64,000 bases of DNA from Phocoena phocoena (GCF_963924675.1 NC_089240.1:116255680-116319679), one strand, 5' to 3'; counted from the stretch's first letter, positions 33,250 through 44,885 are shown. Numbers and translations: made by a program. The notes: generated by a model from the letters alone, not told the origin.

Positions 33250-35210
33250 CCATGCTTTTTCTATAGATTAATTTTTTAAATAAAGTTTAACATTTATTAT
33301 TTTTATTTATTAACTATTTTGTTTACACGTCAGTCCAGTTGATGTCTCTCTAGTTATTTTGGTTGTCTAAAGCTCATTTTCTAGTAGATTCCTCAGGAAG
33401 GACTCATGGGAATAATATCCCCTGATTTCTTACATGTTGACAACAATTTGTAGGCCTTTATTCTTGAAAGTCAGTTTTGCTGGATAAAGAGTCCTTGGCG
33501 CCCACTTTTCTTTCCTAGATGTCTTAAATTTATTATTCCATTTTCTTCTGGCATAAGGTCTGATGATAATCTAATTTTCTTTCCTTTATAAGTAAAATGC
33601 TCTTTTTTTTTTCTATATGTCCAAGGGATTTTTCTCTTTCTTTAAAGTCCATTGGTTTTACTAGAATGTGCCTTGGTGTTGTTGGTTTGGGGTCAGTATT
33701 CCAACACATGCAGTGTATACTTTCAATATGTAATTTCAAAAAAATTTTTCTAACCAAGAAAGGTTTTTAAATTGTATTTATGGCATTCTGTTCCTTTGGC
33801 CTTCTTCAGCAATTTTTATTATGTATATATTCACTATCCTTTGCCTATAATCAATATTTATCATTTTTGTCTCTCAAACTCATTTTATCTCCATTTCTAA
33901 GTTATTAAAAATATAGTTTTACCTTTTATTTTAAAAGGCTCTATTGTGTTTTTTCACTCCTTTATTCCTTCTAGTTAGTCTTTGTTTTTCAAATGATTCT
34001 TCTTTGTTTATAATTCTTTCCTGAGTTCTGTCACCTACTTTCTGAGTGTTTTAACTTCTGACATATATTGTTCTTTCACATACTGTATCATTTTCATAAT
34101 ATCTTGTGAGCAGATCTTTCTGGCATACTTTCATCATCTGTGGGATGTTATGCTTCTTTCTTTTTTTCTTATAATGACTTTGTGGGAGATTTGGCCTTGA
34201 TAAACTTCGCTTGTCCGTTTTTAAGAGAAATTAATTTTATGTTCTTTGGTGTAGTGTTCACAAACATCACGTCTGGCCTTCTGAGATTCCCTGGCTTTCT
34301 CTTCTCCCCTAATTTATTCTGGACCTTCTCTCTGCTTCGTCTCTGTTGTCCCTCTCCTGATCAATTCTGATTCCATTACCATTAATTTCTCCTCACTCTG
34401 GGGCTCAAAGGAAGCCATGGGCCAATCAGTTTTTAGTTTTGACGGTTCATCGGGGCTGGAGTGCTTCAGTCCCTTTAGCAGTTTTTTCAATTTTCAGTCG
34501 TATGATTTCACCTATGGAGGCCTGAGTTTGTTTGTTTGTGTGTTTGTCTGTGGGGCCTCTCGAGAACACGCCATGTACCCACTCTAATTCGAACTTCAAA
34601 CTGGTCATGTTTCACAGCCTACAGTGATACCTTAAGAATTTCCTTCAGTACTCTTCTAGGGTAGATCCAATAACTTCTTTTGTAATGATTTATTCTTATT
34701 TTGCTGGATTACATCTGTAGGGAATGCTTTAAGAAAAGGAGTTAGGAAGATGAACTTTCTGAGTCCTTACATGTCTAAAAATGTCTTTATTCTGCTATGA
34801 GGTTTCACTAATAGTTTCAGTGAGATAACATTGTAGTTTTCCTTATAACTTTGTATATACTTCCTGATTGTATTCTAGTTTCCAGTGTTGTTTATGGGAA
34901 GTCTGATAGCAGTCTGCTTCTTATTCCTTTAGAGGTGACCAATTTTGAACCTCTGGAAATCTTTAGGACTTTCCTTCTCTTTGTTGTTCTGAAATTTCTC
35001 AGTAATGTATGTGTGTGAGAGAGAGAAAACAAGTCATTCTTCATTATTCTTTTTTGAGGACTAGATGGGCCCTTTTCATCTGAAGACTTATGTCCTTCCA
35101 CTCTGGAAGAAATCGTCTTCTACTGTTTTCAGGGACAATTTCCTTCCTTCCATTTTATCTGTTCTTTTATTCCAGAATTCTTATCAGTTAGCTGTTGGAC
35201 CTCTCTGTGT
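33250..35210 (-). repeat. Old L1 remnants, antisense (5' region type)
   Basis: T-rich plus strand with 'cagttttgctggataaagag', 'attccattttcttctggc' and 'agaatgtgccttggtgttg', features of the antisense 5' region of old L1 elements. A second, similar block starts near 34640 ('ttattttgctggattac', 'gtctgatagcagtctgc'). This is heavily decayed and the middle (34150-34620) is not clearly L1. Assignment rests on remembered phrasing and base skew. Confidence 0.45.
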
Positions 35211-35214
35211 TAGT

Positions 35215-35645
35215 TTTTAAAAATCAATCTTATTGAACTATTGTTCAGTTACAACAATAAGCATTCAGTCTGAGCATGCATTTACCCATGTGACCACCAC
35301 CACAATCAAGATATAGCATAGATTCATCATCACAAACATTTTTTTCATGCTTTCTTGCAGTTTTTCCCCCCACCTCCAGCTGCAGTCAACTGCTCTGCTT
35401 TCTGTCTCTATAGGTTACTTTGGCCTGTTCTGCAATACCATATAAATAGGATGATATCAATACAATGTGTATCTGGCTTGTTTGTACCTGGCTTCTTTTG
35501 CTCAGCCTGATGGGTTTTTTTTTTGAAATTTATCCATGTTGTTGTACTTATCATCGTTGTTTCTAAGTAGTATTCCACTGTATGAATATACCAAATTTAT
35601 TTACCTGTATTGATATTTTATATCAGAGTTTAGCAGTTCAGAGTA
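35215..35645 (-). repeat. Old L1 3' UTR and ORF2 end, antisense
   Basis: 'accaccaccacaatcaag', 'ctgctttctgtctctatagg', 'aaatttatccatgttgttg' and 'agtattccactgtatgaata' follow an old antisense L1 3' end. Confidence 0.65.
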
Positions 35646-35687
35646 CATGCTCTGTAGTTCATGATCTTTGCCCTCTGGTGTCACACT

Positions 35688-36235
35688 TGTGGTTATGTTC
35701 TGTTACTTGGCAAAAGGGACTTTGAAGTATTACTAAACTGATCTTAAGATAAAAAGGCTATTCTGTATTATTTGGTGGGCCCAATGTAATCACATGAGCC
35801 CTTAAAATCATCAGAGGGGCTAAGAGTGATATAGCGGTGGGGAAGTCAGAGAGATGTGAAGCAAGAGAAGGACTACATGTGCCCTTGCTGGCTTTGAAGA
35901 TGAAGGGGACCATGGGCTAAGGAATGTAGGCAGCCTCTGGAAGGTGAAAATGATCTCAGGCTGACAGTTAACAAGAAAATGGGAACTTCAGTCCTACTAC
36001 AACCTCAAGAAACTGGATTCTGTCAATAACTGAATGATCTTGGAAATAAATCATTCCTAGAGCGTCCCAGTAATAGCTCAGCTGACCAACAACTTGATTT
36101 CAGCCTTCTGAGACCCTAAGCAGTGGACCCAGTTAAGCATGCCTGGACTTCTGACCTACAGGACTGTGAGATAATGCATGAGCACTGTGTAAAGCCACTG
36201 TCTGTGGTAATTCGTTACGGCATCAATAGAAGGGT
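35688..36235 (+). mobile_element. MLT1-type LTR (ERVL-MaLR)
   Basis: 'gttacttggcaaaagggac', 'ggtgggcccaatgtaatcac', 'tgctggctttgaagatgaag', 'acaggactgtgagataatgc' and 'gtggtaattcgttacggc' follow an MLT1-family LTR start to end. It is followed directly by MIR sequence and may have landed in a MIR whose 5' part is at about 35630-35680. Confidence 0.72.
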
Positions 36236-36310
36236 AGCATAGAGCCAGACTGTCCGGATTCGAATCCTGGCTCCACTGCCTTGTAACTGTGTGACCTCGC
36301 TCATGAAGTT
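36236..36310 (+). repeat. MIR SINE fragment
   Basis: 'agagccagactgtccgg', 'attcgaatcctggctccac' and 'gtaactgtgtgacctcgctc' match MIR. Confidence 0.75.
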
Positions 36311-36519
36311 CAGTTCAACACTTTGGATTACTGAGTATGGATGTCTTGCCAGCCCTCAAATTCAGTCAGTCTCAAAGTACACTTGCCTGTGCTTTTCAAG
36401 TCTGTCTTTTCCCTTGACTTTTTGTGAAATATTCATTTTCCAAGTGCCACTGAGAGAAATTCTGGCATTTGTTTTGCCTCATCCTTTTCTCAGTTCCCAT
36501 ATCTAATCATACACCAGAC

Positions 36520-37080
36520 CCTGTTAAGTCTCCCTGCACAGTGATTTTTGAAAATAACCCATTCTTTTATTTTCACCCCTACTGCCTCTGCCTTAGTACA
36601 GCCTCTCACATTCTCTCACCTGGATCGTTGCTGCCCCTGCCTCTAATCTCAGCCTCTTTAATTCAACACTCCAGACAGCCATGAGTGCCTTCTTGTCTAA
36701 ATACCACTCTCATCATGCTACTGCCTTATTTAAAACCAACAAACCAACTAACTAACTAACCAACCAGACAACCAAACAGCCAAGCTAAAAGCACCTTCTT
36801 TGGTTCCCAAAAGCTTCAGTACAAGTAAAAGTCAACTACTTATCCTGCCAGTCAAAGTCTTCCACAATCTTGTCCCTGTCTTCTTTTCAAACTTTGTACT
36901 GTGTTTCTCCCCAAAGGAACCCTTTCATTCCAGCCATATGGTCCATTTGACATCCCGATACTCATACTGCTTATATGACCTGCAGTGCAATTCTTTCACT
37001 TATTCTTACCTAATGTTCTTTCCATCCATTAAAGCCCAACTTGACTCTCACTTGCTCCATCCACCCTTCTTCCGCCCAGG
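36520..37080 (+). repeat. L2 LINE 3' region
   Basis: 'ctctcacctggatcgttgc', 'cagacagccatgagtgcc', 'ctcatcatgctactgcc', 'gtcaaagtcttccacaatc' and 'cattccagccatatggtcc' lie in L2 order on the plus strand. A tetranucleotide tract (AACC/AACT units, 36733-36783) has grown within it. Apparent open frames here are not genes. Confidence 0.65.
36733..36783 (+). repeat. Simple repeat (AACC/AACT)n
   Basis: An imperfect tetranucleotide tract of 'aacc' and 'aact' units inside the L2. Confidence 0.8.
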
Positions 37081-37189
37081 AAGGATGCTGGGAATACAAT
37101 ACTAAAATCAATAAGCCTTTTCATTCACCTTTACCGAAAATTATCTGTCTCATCTTATAGAACCTTCTAATACCAACACTGAAAATTCT

Positions 37190-37320
37190 CACTGTTCAGG
37201 AAAGTGAGGTCCAATGAGGAGAAGTGTCCTGCAATGGTGACACAGTGAGTGGATGACTCAGAGGTGAGTCTAGAATCTAGATCTCTGACATCTCAAGTCA
37301 AAGCATTGACCACTCCCCCT
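37190..37320 (-). repeat. MIR SINE fragment
   Basis: 'aagtgaggtccaatgagg', 'atggtgacacagtgagtgg' and 'caaagcattgaccactcc' are diverged antisense MIR. Confidence 0.5.
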
Positions 37321-37349
37321 GCTCATTGCATTATAATTTATCCTATGGT

Positions 37350-37530
37350 TCTTATACACTGCTGTCTTAGAGTATAGATTTTTCAGTTGGTTCCCACATC
37401 CCTCATTAGTACTGAGTTCCAGAAGGGCAGGTGATATTTCTCCTACTTCTCTGAATTCCCCACAGCACGTAATCCATTGTTGTGGGCAGAACAGGCATTA
37501 AGCAAATATGTATTGATTGAACAAGATACG
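37350..37530 (+). repeat. L2 LINE 3' end
   Basis: 'gagttccagaagggcaggtg', 'tccccacagcacgtaatcc' and 'ttaagcaaatatgtattgat' follow the L2 tail. Confidence 0.55.
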
Positions 37531-37739
37531 ATACATCACAACCTGACATAAAGAATCAATTTTCAGTGTCTCATTACCATATTCTATCAATTAAAATTAG
37601 TAGTGGCCTTGGGTCCCTGAGCAGTTACAATGACAAAGCATGATATTCCAAAATAGTCAGGTAAACTAGAGGCCCTAATGTATATTTCATAAAGTCTTTG
37701 AAGGGCAGAGCTGGAATTGCCCAGAAGGTCATTTGACAT

Positions 37740-37880
37740 AGCAGTCTCCTTTATTCCCCCCATTTTATTGATGGGAAAATTGAGATTCACGGAAGAACAA
37801 ACAGGGCTTGACCAAATGTGCACGTTAAATGAATGGCATAGTCAGGACCAGAAACTAAATCTCCAAATTCCTGAGCCAAA
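37740..37880 (-). repeat. Probable MIR fragment
   Basis: 'cccccattttattgatggg', 'aaaattgagattcacgg' and 'tagtcaggaccagaaac' resemble antisense MIR. Confidence 0.45.
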
Positions 37881-37937
37881 ATTTTCCATAACCCAAGAGA
37901 ACAGGTTACATACAATGGTTGAACTGTTAAGTCCCTA

Positions 37938-38022
37938 GAGTTTGGAGTCTGACTGACCTGGCTCAGCCACTTGAGCAAGTCATCTCATCCCAGTGAACCT
38001 CAGTTTCTTCATTTTCAGTCAT
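37938..38022 (+). repeat. MIR SINE fragment
   Basis: 'agtttggagtctgactgacc', 'cacttgagcaagtcatctc' and 'gaacctcagtttcttcattt' match MIR. Confidence 0.65.
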
Positions 38023-38794
38023 AAGCCAGCCGAGGAGACAGTACTCTCTATAGGTTGTGACACTTCCTGCACTGGATGGAAAAGACCCAACCATCAGCTG
38101 AGGTCCAAGGCCATGCAGGCCCCTAAAGACTAAGGGGAAGCCATGGATGGCCCAGTACATGCACAGATGTGCCCCAGATGTCGTCCATAAGCCCGAGATC
38201 AAGCAGTGTGGTCCTGTGCCTGCCTGGCGTGGAGACAAACGTGAGGAGCATTGGGGAGATTAACTAATTACATACTGTGAGGAACCAGGGAGTAGGCACT
38301 GAAGTAATAGGACAGCACCCTCAGGAGCTGTCATTCCTCCATGAAGGGCCCATTGTGAAACTGTCAACAATGGCAGTTGAAAGTCAATGAGTGGAGGAGG
38401 ACATCTTGTCTCCAAGGCACTCAGTTGGAACTGCTTAGTGCTAGGACAGCCAGAGGGACTTTGAGGTCTCACCAAATGTTACCAACCAAAGAACCAGAAA
38501 ATGTAGAGAATAGTATTTCAAGGGTAAGTAGCACCAGCCCCTTGAGAAATTGTGACTACAGGGACAAAGATACTAGGGGAATGCTCTGACCTCCAGGTAG
38601 AGTTCAGACAGGACAAGGCTGGGTGTACGGACACCAGGGGCACTTAAGAATTAAGTCATGGGAGATGAGGTCTGATCCGAAGCATGGAAGACAAGAGGAG
38701 GAAACCCATGACATGGAGTCCAGATTTAATAAGTGTAGAGTGCTCAGATATCAAAATAAGTGGTAGAAGGAAACTGGTTTATTGAGCAGTTACT
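38023..38794. other. Unassigned sequence
   Basis: No gene or repeat recognised. Short open frames on both strands have no known domain. Confidence 0.4.
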
Positions 38795-39480
38795 GTACAT
38801 ACTAAATTACCACGGACTTAGTGACTTAAAAACAATATCCATTTATTATCTCACAGTTCTGTGAACTGAGTATAGAATGGCTTAACTGGAACCTTTGCTC
38901 AAGGTCTCACAGACTACTGTCAGAGTGTCACCAGGACTGCGGTCTCATCTGAGGCTTGGAGTCCTCTTCCAAGCGTATAGGTAGTTGTTGGCAGAATTCA
39001 TTACCTTGCAACTTGCTTCTTCAAGGCCAGCAGGGGAGAGACTTTTATATCTGATCTCCACTCTCTTCTATAAAAGGCTCACCTGAATATCTCAGACCCA
39101 CCTAGAATAATCTTTCTCTTGATTAAGTCAAACTAAATAGGGATCTCATTACATCCGTTAAGTTCCTTCATCTTTACCATACAACATAATCTAATACAGA
39201 TGTGACATCAATCACATTCACAGATTCTGCTCACATTCAAGGGAAAGGATTATACACCAGGAGACAGGAATATTGAAGACTGTTTTAGAATTTTGCCAAC
39301 CACTGTCTGTCCTCTGGCCTCCAATGACGCGCATCCCTTCTAAGTGCAAAATACATTCACAATGTTCCCAAGAGTCTCATCTCATTATAGCATCAGCTCA
39401 AAATCCAAAATCTCATTTAAATCTCATCAGCTAAAAGATCCAAATCTCATCATCTAAATTATCTCTATCAGGTACAGATG
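38795..39480 (+). mobile_element. Probable ERV LTR with adjoining decayed sequence (LTR33-like)
   Basis: 'ggacttagtgacttaaaaac', 'atttattatctcacagttc', 'gactgcggtctcatctgagg', 'gtagttgttggcagaattca' and 'attttgccaaccac' (about 39305) resemble an ERVL-type LTR. The next 170 bases ('gtgcaaaatacattcacaa', 'atcatctaaattatctc') resemble sequence often found beside such LTRs. Family assignment is from memory. Confidence 0.5.
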
Positions 39481-39499
39481 AGGCTTTCTCTCCATCTTT

Positions 39500-39705
39500 T
39501 AAGCTCTTTACATGTATTGTACTATTATACTTAATTCTGAGGACAGTCCTGTGCATACATTTTCATCATCCCCATTTTAAAAATAAGGAAACTGAGGCAT
39601 TTAGAAGTTAATTAACTTGCCCAGGGTCATTTAGAGATTAAGTTTCACAGTTAAAACTTGAGCCCAGTTATGTGGAAATGTGTTAACTGTACTCAGTGTC
39701 TCTAG
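39500..39705 (-). repeat. MIR SINE
   Basis: 'aaaataaggaaactgaggc', 'attaacttgcccagggtc' and 'cttgagcccagttatgtgg' are antisense MIR. Confidence 0.72.
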
Positions 39706-39989
39706 AGAAGCATGTTCTGAAGCCCTCTTGGCAAGTAGGGGATCTTAAATAGTCATCCACATCACCAGTAGCCACGCTTTGGGGACTGTTAAGACTCTCA
39801 GACTGGAGAGTTAAATGTCAGATAGCATCACTAGCATTTTAGTATGGATGAAGTTCCCTGCTTATGTTTCCATGGTGGAGGTGAGAATTGGGTTGAGAGA
39901 AGAGTATGAATTAATGAGAAGAATAAAACAAATGTTAGTAGCTCCAATTACATGATCTAAGAACCAAAAAAAGGAGGGGGAAATATGTG

Positions 39990-40150
39990 AGTACTAGCTC
40001 CTATCCTGCCATAACTTGATATATGACCTTGGGCAGATAGCTTTTTTCCTCTTTGAGCCTCAGTTTCTTTCTTTGTAAAATGAACATGTTGAATGCCAGA
40101 TGGTCTCTCTAGGCCATTTTCAAAGGCCTGCAATGTTAACAAGAGGAGCA
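39990..40150 (+). repeat. MIR3-like SINE
   Basis: 'atatgaccttgggcagatag', 'ctttgagcctcagtttc' and 'gccagatggtctctctaggc' match MIR3. Confidence 0.6.
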
Positions 40151-40378
40151 ACCAACAATGCAGACAAATGTCATGATTTGGCATTTGGTAGAGCAAAGAG
40201 ACCTGGTTATTTAAATTCCATGACATTGTTCTTAAACAGAAAATGCTTGAGCATATGGACATAGCCTTGACCTCAGAACATGTGATGGAGCCTTACACAG
40301 TATTGCCAGGGAAGAGCCCAGGACCTTTGAGAAACAAAGGTGATATTTAAGCCATTGATGACCATTATTTTTATAGTC

Positions 40379-40408
40379 TTTAAAAATATAGACTGCTATA
40401 TTTTTAAA
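40379..40408. repeat. AT-rich perfect inverted repeat, 12-base stem
   Basis: tttaaaaatata (40379-40390) and tatatttttaaa (40397-40408) are exact reverse complements around a 6-base loop. Such short AT palindromes are common and no function is claimed. Confidence 0.8.
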
Positions 40409-40649
40409 AAGCAGGGTCCTGAGGAGCGTCAAAGTGAACAAAGCCACATTAGAAGTAGATATATCTTGAATGCCCTGGTTGGGGAGGGCCAGAGGACTTG
40501 AATGCCTGGATAGAGGAAACGGAGCTGTGGGCATGGGGGTGCAAAGTTAAACGGGGAGTAAACACCTCCCTCTCAGGACTCCACTGATTGAACCCAAGTA
40601 ACCATACACATCCTGCAGTTCCCTTCCCTCCATTCATGAAGCCCTACCA

Positions 40650-40740
40650 GTTGGTTTCACTCATTCCACAAATGCTGATCGTACAACTCCTATGTGCCAG
40701 ACACTATGGGGGACTATGTCAATGATAAATGATATATAGT
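40650..40740 (-). repeat. L2 LINE tail fragment
   Basis: 'cactcattccacaaatgctg' and 'cctatgtgccagacactatg' are antisense L2 tail. Confidence 0.55.
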
Positions 40741-40789
40741 CTAGAACCATCCTACTCACTCCTTTTTATTCATGATGTCTGTCCCTTGA

Positions 40790-41080
40790 TCTTCCACAGA
40801 GTATCTGAGACAGTTATTCATCCTTCAAGTCTCAGGTCCGTGTCTGCTTGTTGCATGAAATTTTCTCCGGTGAATATGCTCTTCTCTTTTCTTTTCTCTT
40901 CTCTTTCTCTTCCCTTCCCTCCCATTCTCAGCTCCTTCTGTGACCTCCTCACATAATACTTGCTACTCCCAGTCTTATGCTTCAGGTACATATGCATAGC
41001 TGTCATCTCCCCTGGTAGTCTGCGTGAGGAACTTGAGAACAGGGAATGCTTTGTTTGTCATACAGTAGGTGTTCAGTGCT
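40790..41080 (+). repeat. L2 LINE 3' end with a pyrimidine tract
   Basis: 'catccttcaagtctcaggtc', 'cagctccttctgtgacctcc' and 'acagtaggtgttcagtgctg' follow the L2 tail. A TCTTT/TTCCC pyrimidine-rich tract (about 40877-40925) lies within. Confidence 0.6.
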
Positions 41081-41124
41081 GCAAATTCTTCCTGGGGCTG
41101 CCCTTAGTGGCATGTTTCAGAATC

Positions 41125-41275
41125 ATAATCACTATTATCACTGTTCTAGGGACTGTACTGAACACTTCATATACACCATCTAATTTAATCCTCATTATTC
41201 TACAGAGTCAATTGGCTATTAAAGTAGTACGGTTCCTACAAGAACCCAGGTCTGCCTGATCCTCAAACCTGTTAA
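41125..41275 (-). repeat. MIR SINE fragment
   Basis: 'tgttctagggactgtactga', 'ctaatttaatcctcattatt' and 'agaacccaggtctgcctg' are antisense MIR, with a decayed middle. Confidence 0.5.
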
Positions 41276-42409
41276 AATACTATGCTCATCCACCTCCCAG
41301 AGGAGCCAGTAATGCACTGTCATCCTTTTATGGCTCCTATAAAGGTAGTTTTAGTTAAAAGCTAGCTCTTCTCAGCTTTGTTTAGGTCCAGTCAATCCTG
41401 AAGTGAATTTGCACTTGCCAAGCCCACCCAACTGCAGGTTTGGGTATGGAAGAAGGGGAGTGGAGGAAAGTGGGATGAAAGCAACCCCAAAGCTCACTGA
41501 GCCAGGGGAGATGATCCTCCAGGATCCCCAGTGTTAGCGGATATGATGGAAAAGAATCTTGAGATAAGAGAAAGAGAGAAACCAGCCAGAGACAAAATGA
41601 TGACAGGTGGCATAGCTAGGTTTGCCAAGTGGTTACTTGGAGGTTGTTTTCAGGGAAGAGCAGAAGAGGGAAAACCCCTACCCGGTATATTCAGTTCCTT
41701 TGACCACAGAAGGGAACATCGGAGGTGCTCAGCTCCTTGAAGCCACCCCACACATCCTGCTTACTTTTAGTAGGAGCCAGTGAAGGCCAGTATTGGCTGC
41801 TTCAGTGTCACCTTCGTGCCCTCGGCAGTGATAGACTCCACTTGACACTAGAGGCTTTTACCAGGTCTGTGACACATAGATGCATTTTTGGCTGAAAATG
41901 TAGAAAATACTAGAAAATAAACTGGCCATTGTTTGTTAACAAAAAGCGAAGAGCAGCTTTTTGAGCAAGCATCACAGTGACCCTTCCATCTGAGCACTCC
42001 TTTTTACCTTTCTACACCAGAGGATGAATACTTCTTTATATATTTACAGTCAGTTGCAATAAACTCCGGGCTTTACAAAACTCATTTACAAATTGAGTTT
42101 TTAAAGCTGCATATCAGATACAAATTAGGTCCTCTCCCACTTTACTTAATAGTTTATATTCCAATCACCTTTCTTTGCTCATATTTTTGATTAACAATTT
42201 AAAATTTGTCTCTCGGGTGATTTTTAATAAATCATTTGGTGGTGCTCAGGCTGCATATTTCTGCATTCTCTGCACACACACACTCAGCTGCCCAAGGCAG
42301 TTGTTCACACCTCAGCACTTGGAAGACTCCAAGAGGCTCCTTCTTCAAATATATTTTATCAGCTGCAGATAGATAAGTCGCCGTGTAGCGCATTGTTAAT
42401 ATTGAAAAT
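41276..42409. other. Unassigned sequence
   Basis: About 1.1 kb without a named repeat or gene. Confidence 0.4.
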
Positions 42410-42479
42410 GTATTTGCACACACCTATATATTTATATCTATGTATTTGCACACACCTATATATTTATATCTATGTATTT
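42410..42479 (+). repeat. Exact 32-base tandem duplication
   Basis: The unit at 42410-42441 is repeated without change at 42442-42473, and a partial third copy (gtattt) follows. The unit holds CACAC and TATATA parts, so slippage is likely. The lack of differences implies a recent event. Confidence 0.95.
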
Positions 42480-43017
42480 ATATATATTTGTTTCCATTTG
42501 TCAGAGATGCTGAAAGATTGCAGGTGCTGTTGGAGTTTTGCCTTTACCAAGGGCTTTAGGAGTTCACATTCTCCAGGGTGCAAACTAGAGCCCTAATAAG
42601 AGGATGAGGTACTGTCCCTTCCAAATGGGGCTGCTGGCTCCCCAGAAGTAAGAGCAAATGGCACTCCTGGAAGGGCAGGAGGAGATGGCATGACAGGAAT
42701 GAGGATGTCCAGCTGCTACACACTCAAACTTCACTGTTCTGGAAGAAGGCAAGCTGCCTGGAGAAGTAGTCAGACTCACCCCCACTCCAAAGGGCAGCCA
42801 GGTACCCAGAAACCAGATACAGCCACTTCTTTGAAGCTGGAGCGAAACAGCCAGAGCACATCAAACAGGTTTAGAGTTCAGGGTGGTGCAAGCAGAGGGA
42901 AAACGCCCATCGTGGAAGGGCAGGATGAGGCGGAGATCCAGGGAGGCAGTAAGGTGGAGGTGTTTGTCAGCAGGTTCCAGGTCTCGTCTGAAGCTGGCTT
43001 CTGGAATGGGAGACGTT
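42480..43017. other. Unassigned sequence
   Basis: Begins with a short TA-rich stretch. No gene or repeat recognised after it. The open frame at 42690-43019 (109 residues) shows no domain. Confidence 0.4.
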
Positions 43018-43270
43018 AAGTGATTAAAAGCACAAAGTCTTTGGAGTCATACAGACCTAGGTTTACATCCTGGCCTTGGGACTTAAGAGTGCGACTTTGT
43101 GCAAGTTGCTTATTACAGCTCTGATTCTCAGTTACATCATCTGTTGAACAGGTGTAATTGCAGCAGTCACCTCCTAGGGTTATGGGGATGACTGGATTTG
43201 TTGGTACAAGTTGCTCGGAAGAGTGCATAGCCCAGAGTGAGTGCTCAAAACTAGTACTCATTATTAAAAT
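43018..43270 (+). repeat. MIR SINE, near full length
   Basis: 'tctttggagtcatacagac', 'gcgactttgtgcaagttgc', 'gattctcagttacatcatc', 'acctcctagggttatgggg' and 'agagtgagtgctcaaaac' follow the whole MIR consensus. Confidence 0.78.
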
Positions 43271-43689
43271 TAGACTAAAATAAAATAAGACATTTAGACT
43301 TTAGAGGAAGGGTAGGTGAGGATGGACCCTTACCCTTACCTGGAGAACCTGGGTGACCAGATCCCAGGTGGGCAAGTGTTTGATCATAAAGCTTTAGTTT
43401 AATGTGTGTCGGGGGGCAAAGCCACAGGAAAAAATAAGCTCAGTTGCTAGAATTTCGTCATTGCATTAGAGAAGGATTTTATGATGAGGTCCCTGAAATG
43501 TTTAACCAAGACTTCCTAAGTCCCCCTTATTGGTTAGGCATGATTCTCTGGTTCTGCAAGGGGTGGGGGACCGGTCGGCCGGTCCAGCTGTAGAGAAAGA
43601 AAGGCTGAAGGGACAGAGCACTAGATGCTTCCCCATCTTGTGGCCATAGCCAAGATGTTGACAGGGACACTCAAAGCCAACTCGTGCTC
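43271..43689. other. Unassigned sequence with one GC-rich inverted repeat
   Basis: No repeat family seen. ggaccgg (43568-43574) and ccggtcc (43579-43585) form an exact 7-base inverted repeat with a tcgg loop. Confidence 0.45.
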
Positions 43690-44520
43690 CTCTGGTTCTC
43701 AAAGCACCTTAATCCAAGGCATCACCAGCTTTGGCCTAGATTATTATAACAGCTTCCTAACTGCTGTTGCTGCTTCCACCCTTGTTCCCTCTGCCCAGAA
43801 TCTGTTCTCAAAATGCAGACATAGTAATCCTGCTAAACAGTGATTCTCAGCCCGTAATGCACATTAGAATCATCTGAGGAACTTTGGAAAATACCCTATT
43901 CCAAAAAGTTAGATCAGAACCTCTGATGTAACATTTTATTTCTTGCTCAAACCTTTTAGTGTCTTCTTTTCTGTCTCAGAGAAAAGACAGCTTCCTACCA
44001 TAGCTTATATGATTAGTTCATATGCCTGTTTTTCTGACTTGATCTTCTACCATTTTCCTCCTTGCTCACTATGTTCCAGACACACTGTTCTCTTTGCTCT
44101 TTTTTGAATGTGCCAGGCAAGCTTCTCCCTCACATACTTTTCACTTACTGTTACCTCTGCCCAGAGCACTCTCACCCTGACACATACATGACTCACTCGC
44201 TCACTTTCTTTAGGTCTCTGCTTAAATGTCATTTCATCGGAAAGGTCTTCCATGCTGAGTCTATCTGCAGTACCACTCCAGTCACACTCTGTCCCCCTGT
44301 CCTGTTTTCTTTTTTTCACACACTATCACTACCTGACTTTATATTTCAGATCAGTTTATTTCTGTTTTCCCCACTAGAATGTAACATCTATGAAGACAGG
44401 GATTTTTTTCTGTCTTGTTCATATCTATATGCCCAGCTCTTAGAGCTGTGTCTGGCACATAACAAATATTTTGTGGCTCGTTGGTTGAATGAATGAACGA
44501 GTGAGTGAGTGAGTGAATCT
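43690..44520 (+). repeat. Long L2 LINE 3' region, interrupted by MER5
   Basis: 'taacagcttcctaactgctg', 'ttctttaggtctctgctta', 'ccactagaatgtaacatct', 'tgtgtctggcacataacaa' and 'tggttgaatgaatgaacg' are L2 in order on the plus strand. A MER5-like piece sits at 43840-43935. The end has a GAGT microsatellite (about 44498-44515). The 144-residue frame at 44062-44496 is accidental. Confidence 0.75.
43840..43935 (+). mobile_element. MER5-like hAT fragment inside L2
   Basis: 'cagtgattctcagcccg', 'gcacattagaatcatctgag' and 'tcagaacctctgatgtaac' resemble a shortened MER5 element. L2 sequence continues on both sides. Confidence 0.6.
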
Positions 44521-44830
44521 CTGTTCCATCTTGCTAGGCTCTGAGTGTATGGGAAGAGCCAGAGGAAGCTCCCTGGCTGTAACAGTGCATATTCAGCACA
44601 CGGGTAGGTAGAACTGGTGTGCAAAGTCTTCGCTCAGGACTACATTAATTAATTGAAAATCTATTAATAATCAATATGTCCAGATGGCTTTTGTTTCAAC
44701 GATCATAGGATGGATTTCTAGCCATCCTAAAAGCTTGTTGGTACATAACTTGATAGGTATCACAAAGCCTTGTTTAGAGTCTTGGAGTGGAAAGATTTCT
44801 GAGCTTAGCTCTAAAAATGTAGCAGATGGC

Positions 44831-44871
44831 TATGCAAATGTGGTAACTGATAGTAATACCACATTTGCATA
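44831..44871. promoter_or_regulatory. Perfect 15-base inverted repeat with an octamer motif in each arm
   Basis: tatgcaaatgtggta (44831-44845) is the exact reverse complement of taccacatttgcata (44857-44871), with an 11-base loop. Each arm includes ATGCAAAT, the octamer bound by POU-domain factors such as OCT1. It could be a protein-binding site pair, an RNA hairpin, or the relic of a tiny palindromic element. I see no neighbouring repeat that explains it. Confidence 0.4.
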
Positions 44872-44885
44872 AATACTGTATTTTC

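Noticed and set aside
44062..44496. 144-residue open frame, plus strand
   Set aside because: Falls wholly inside L2 3' UTR sequence.
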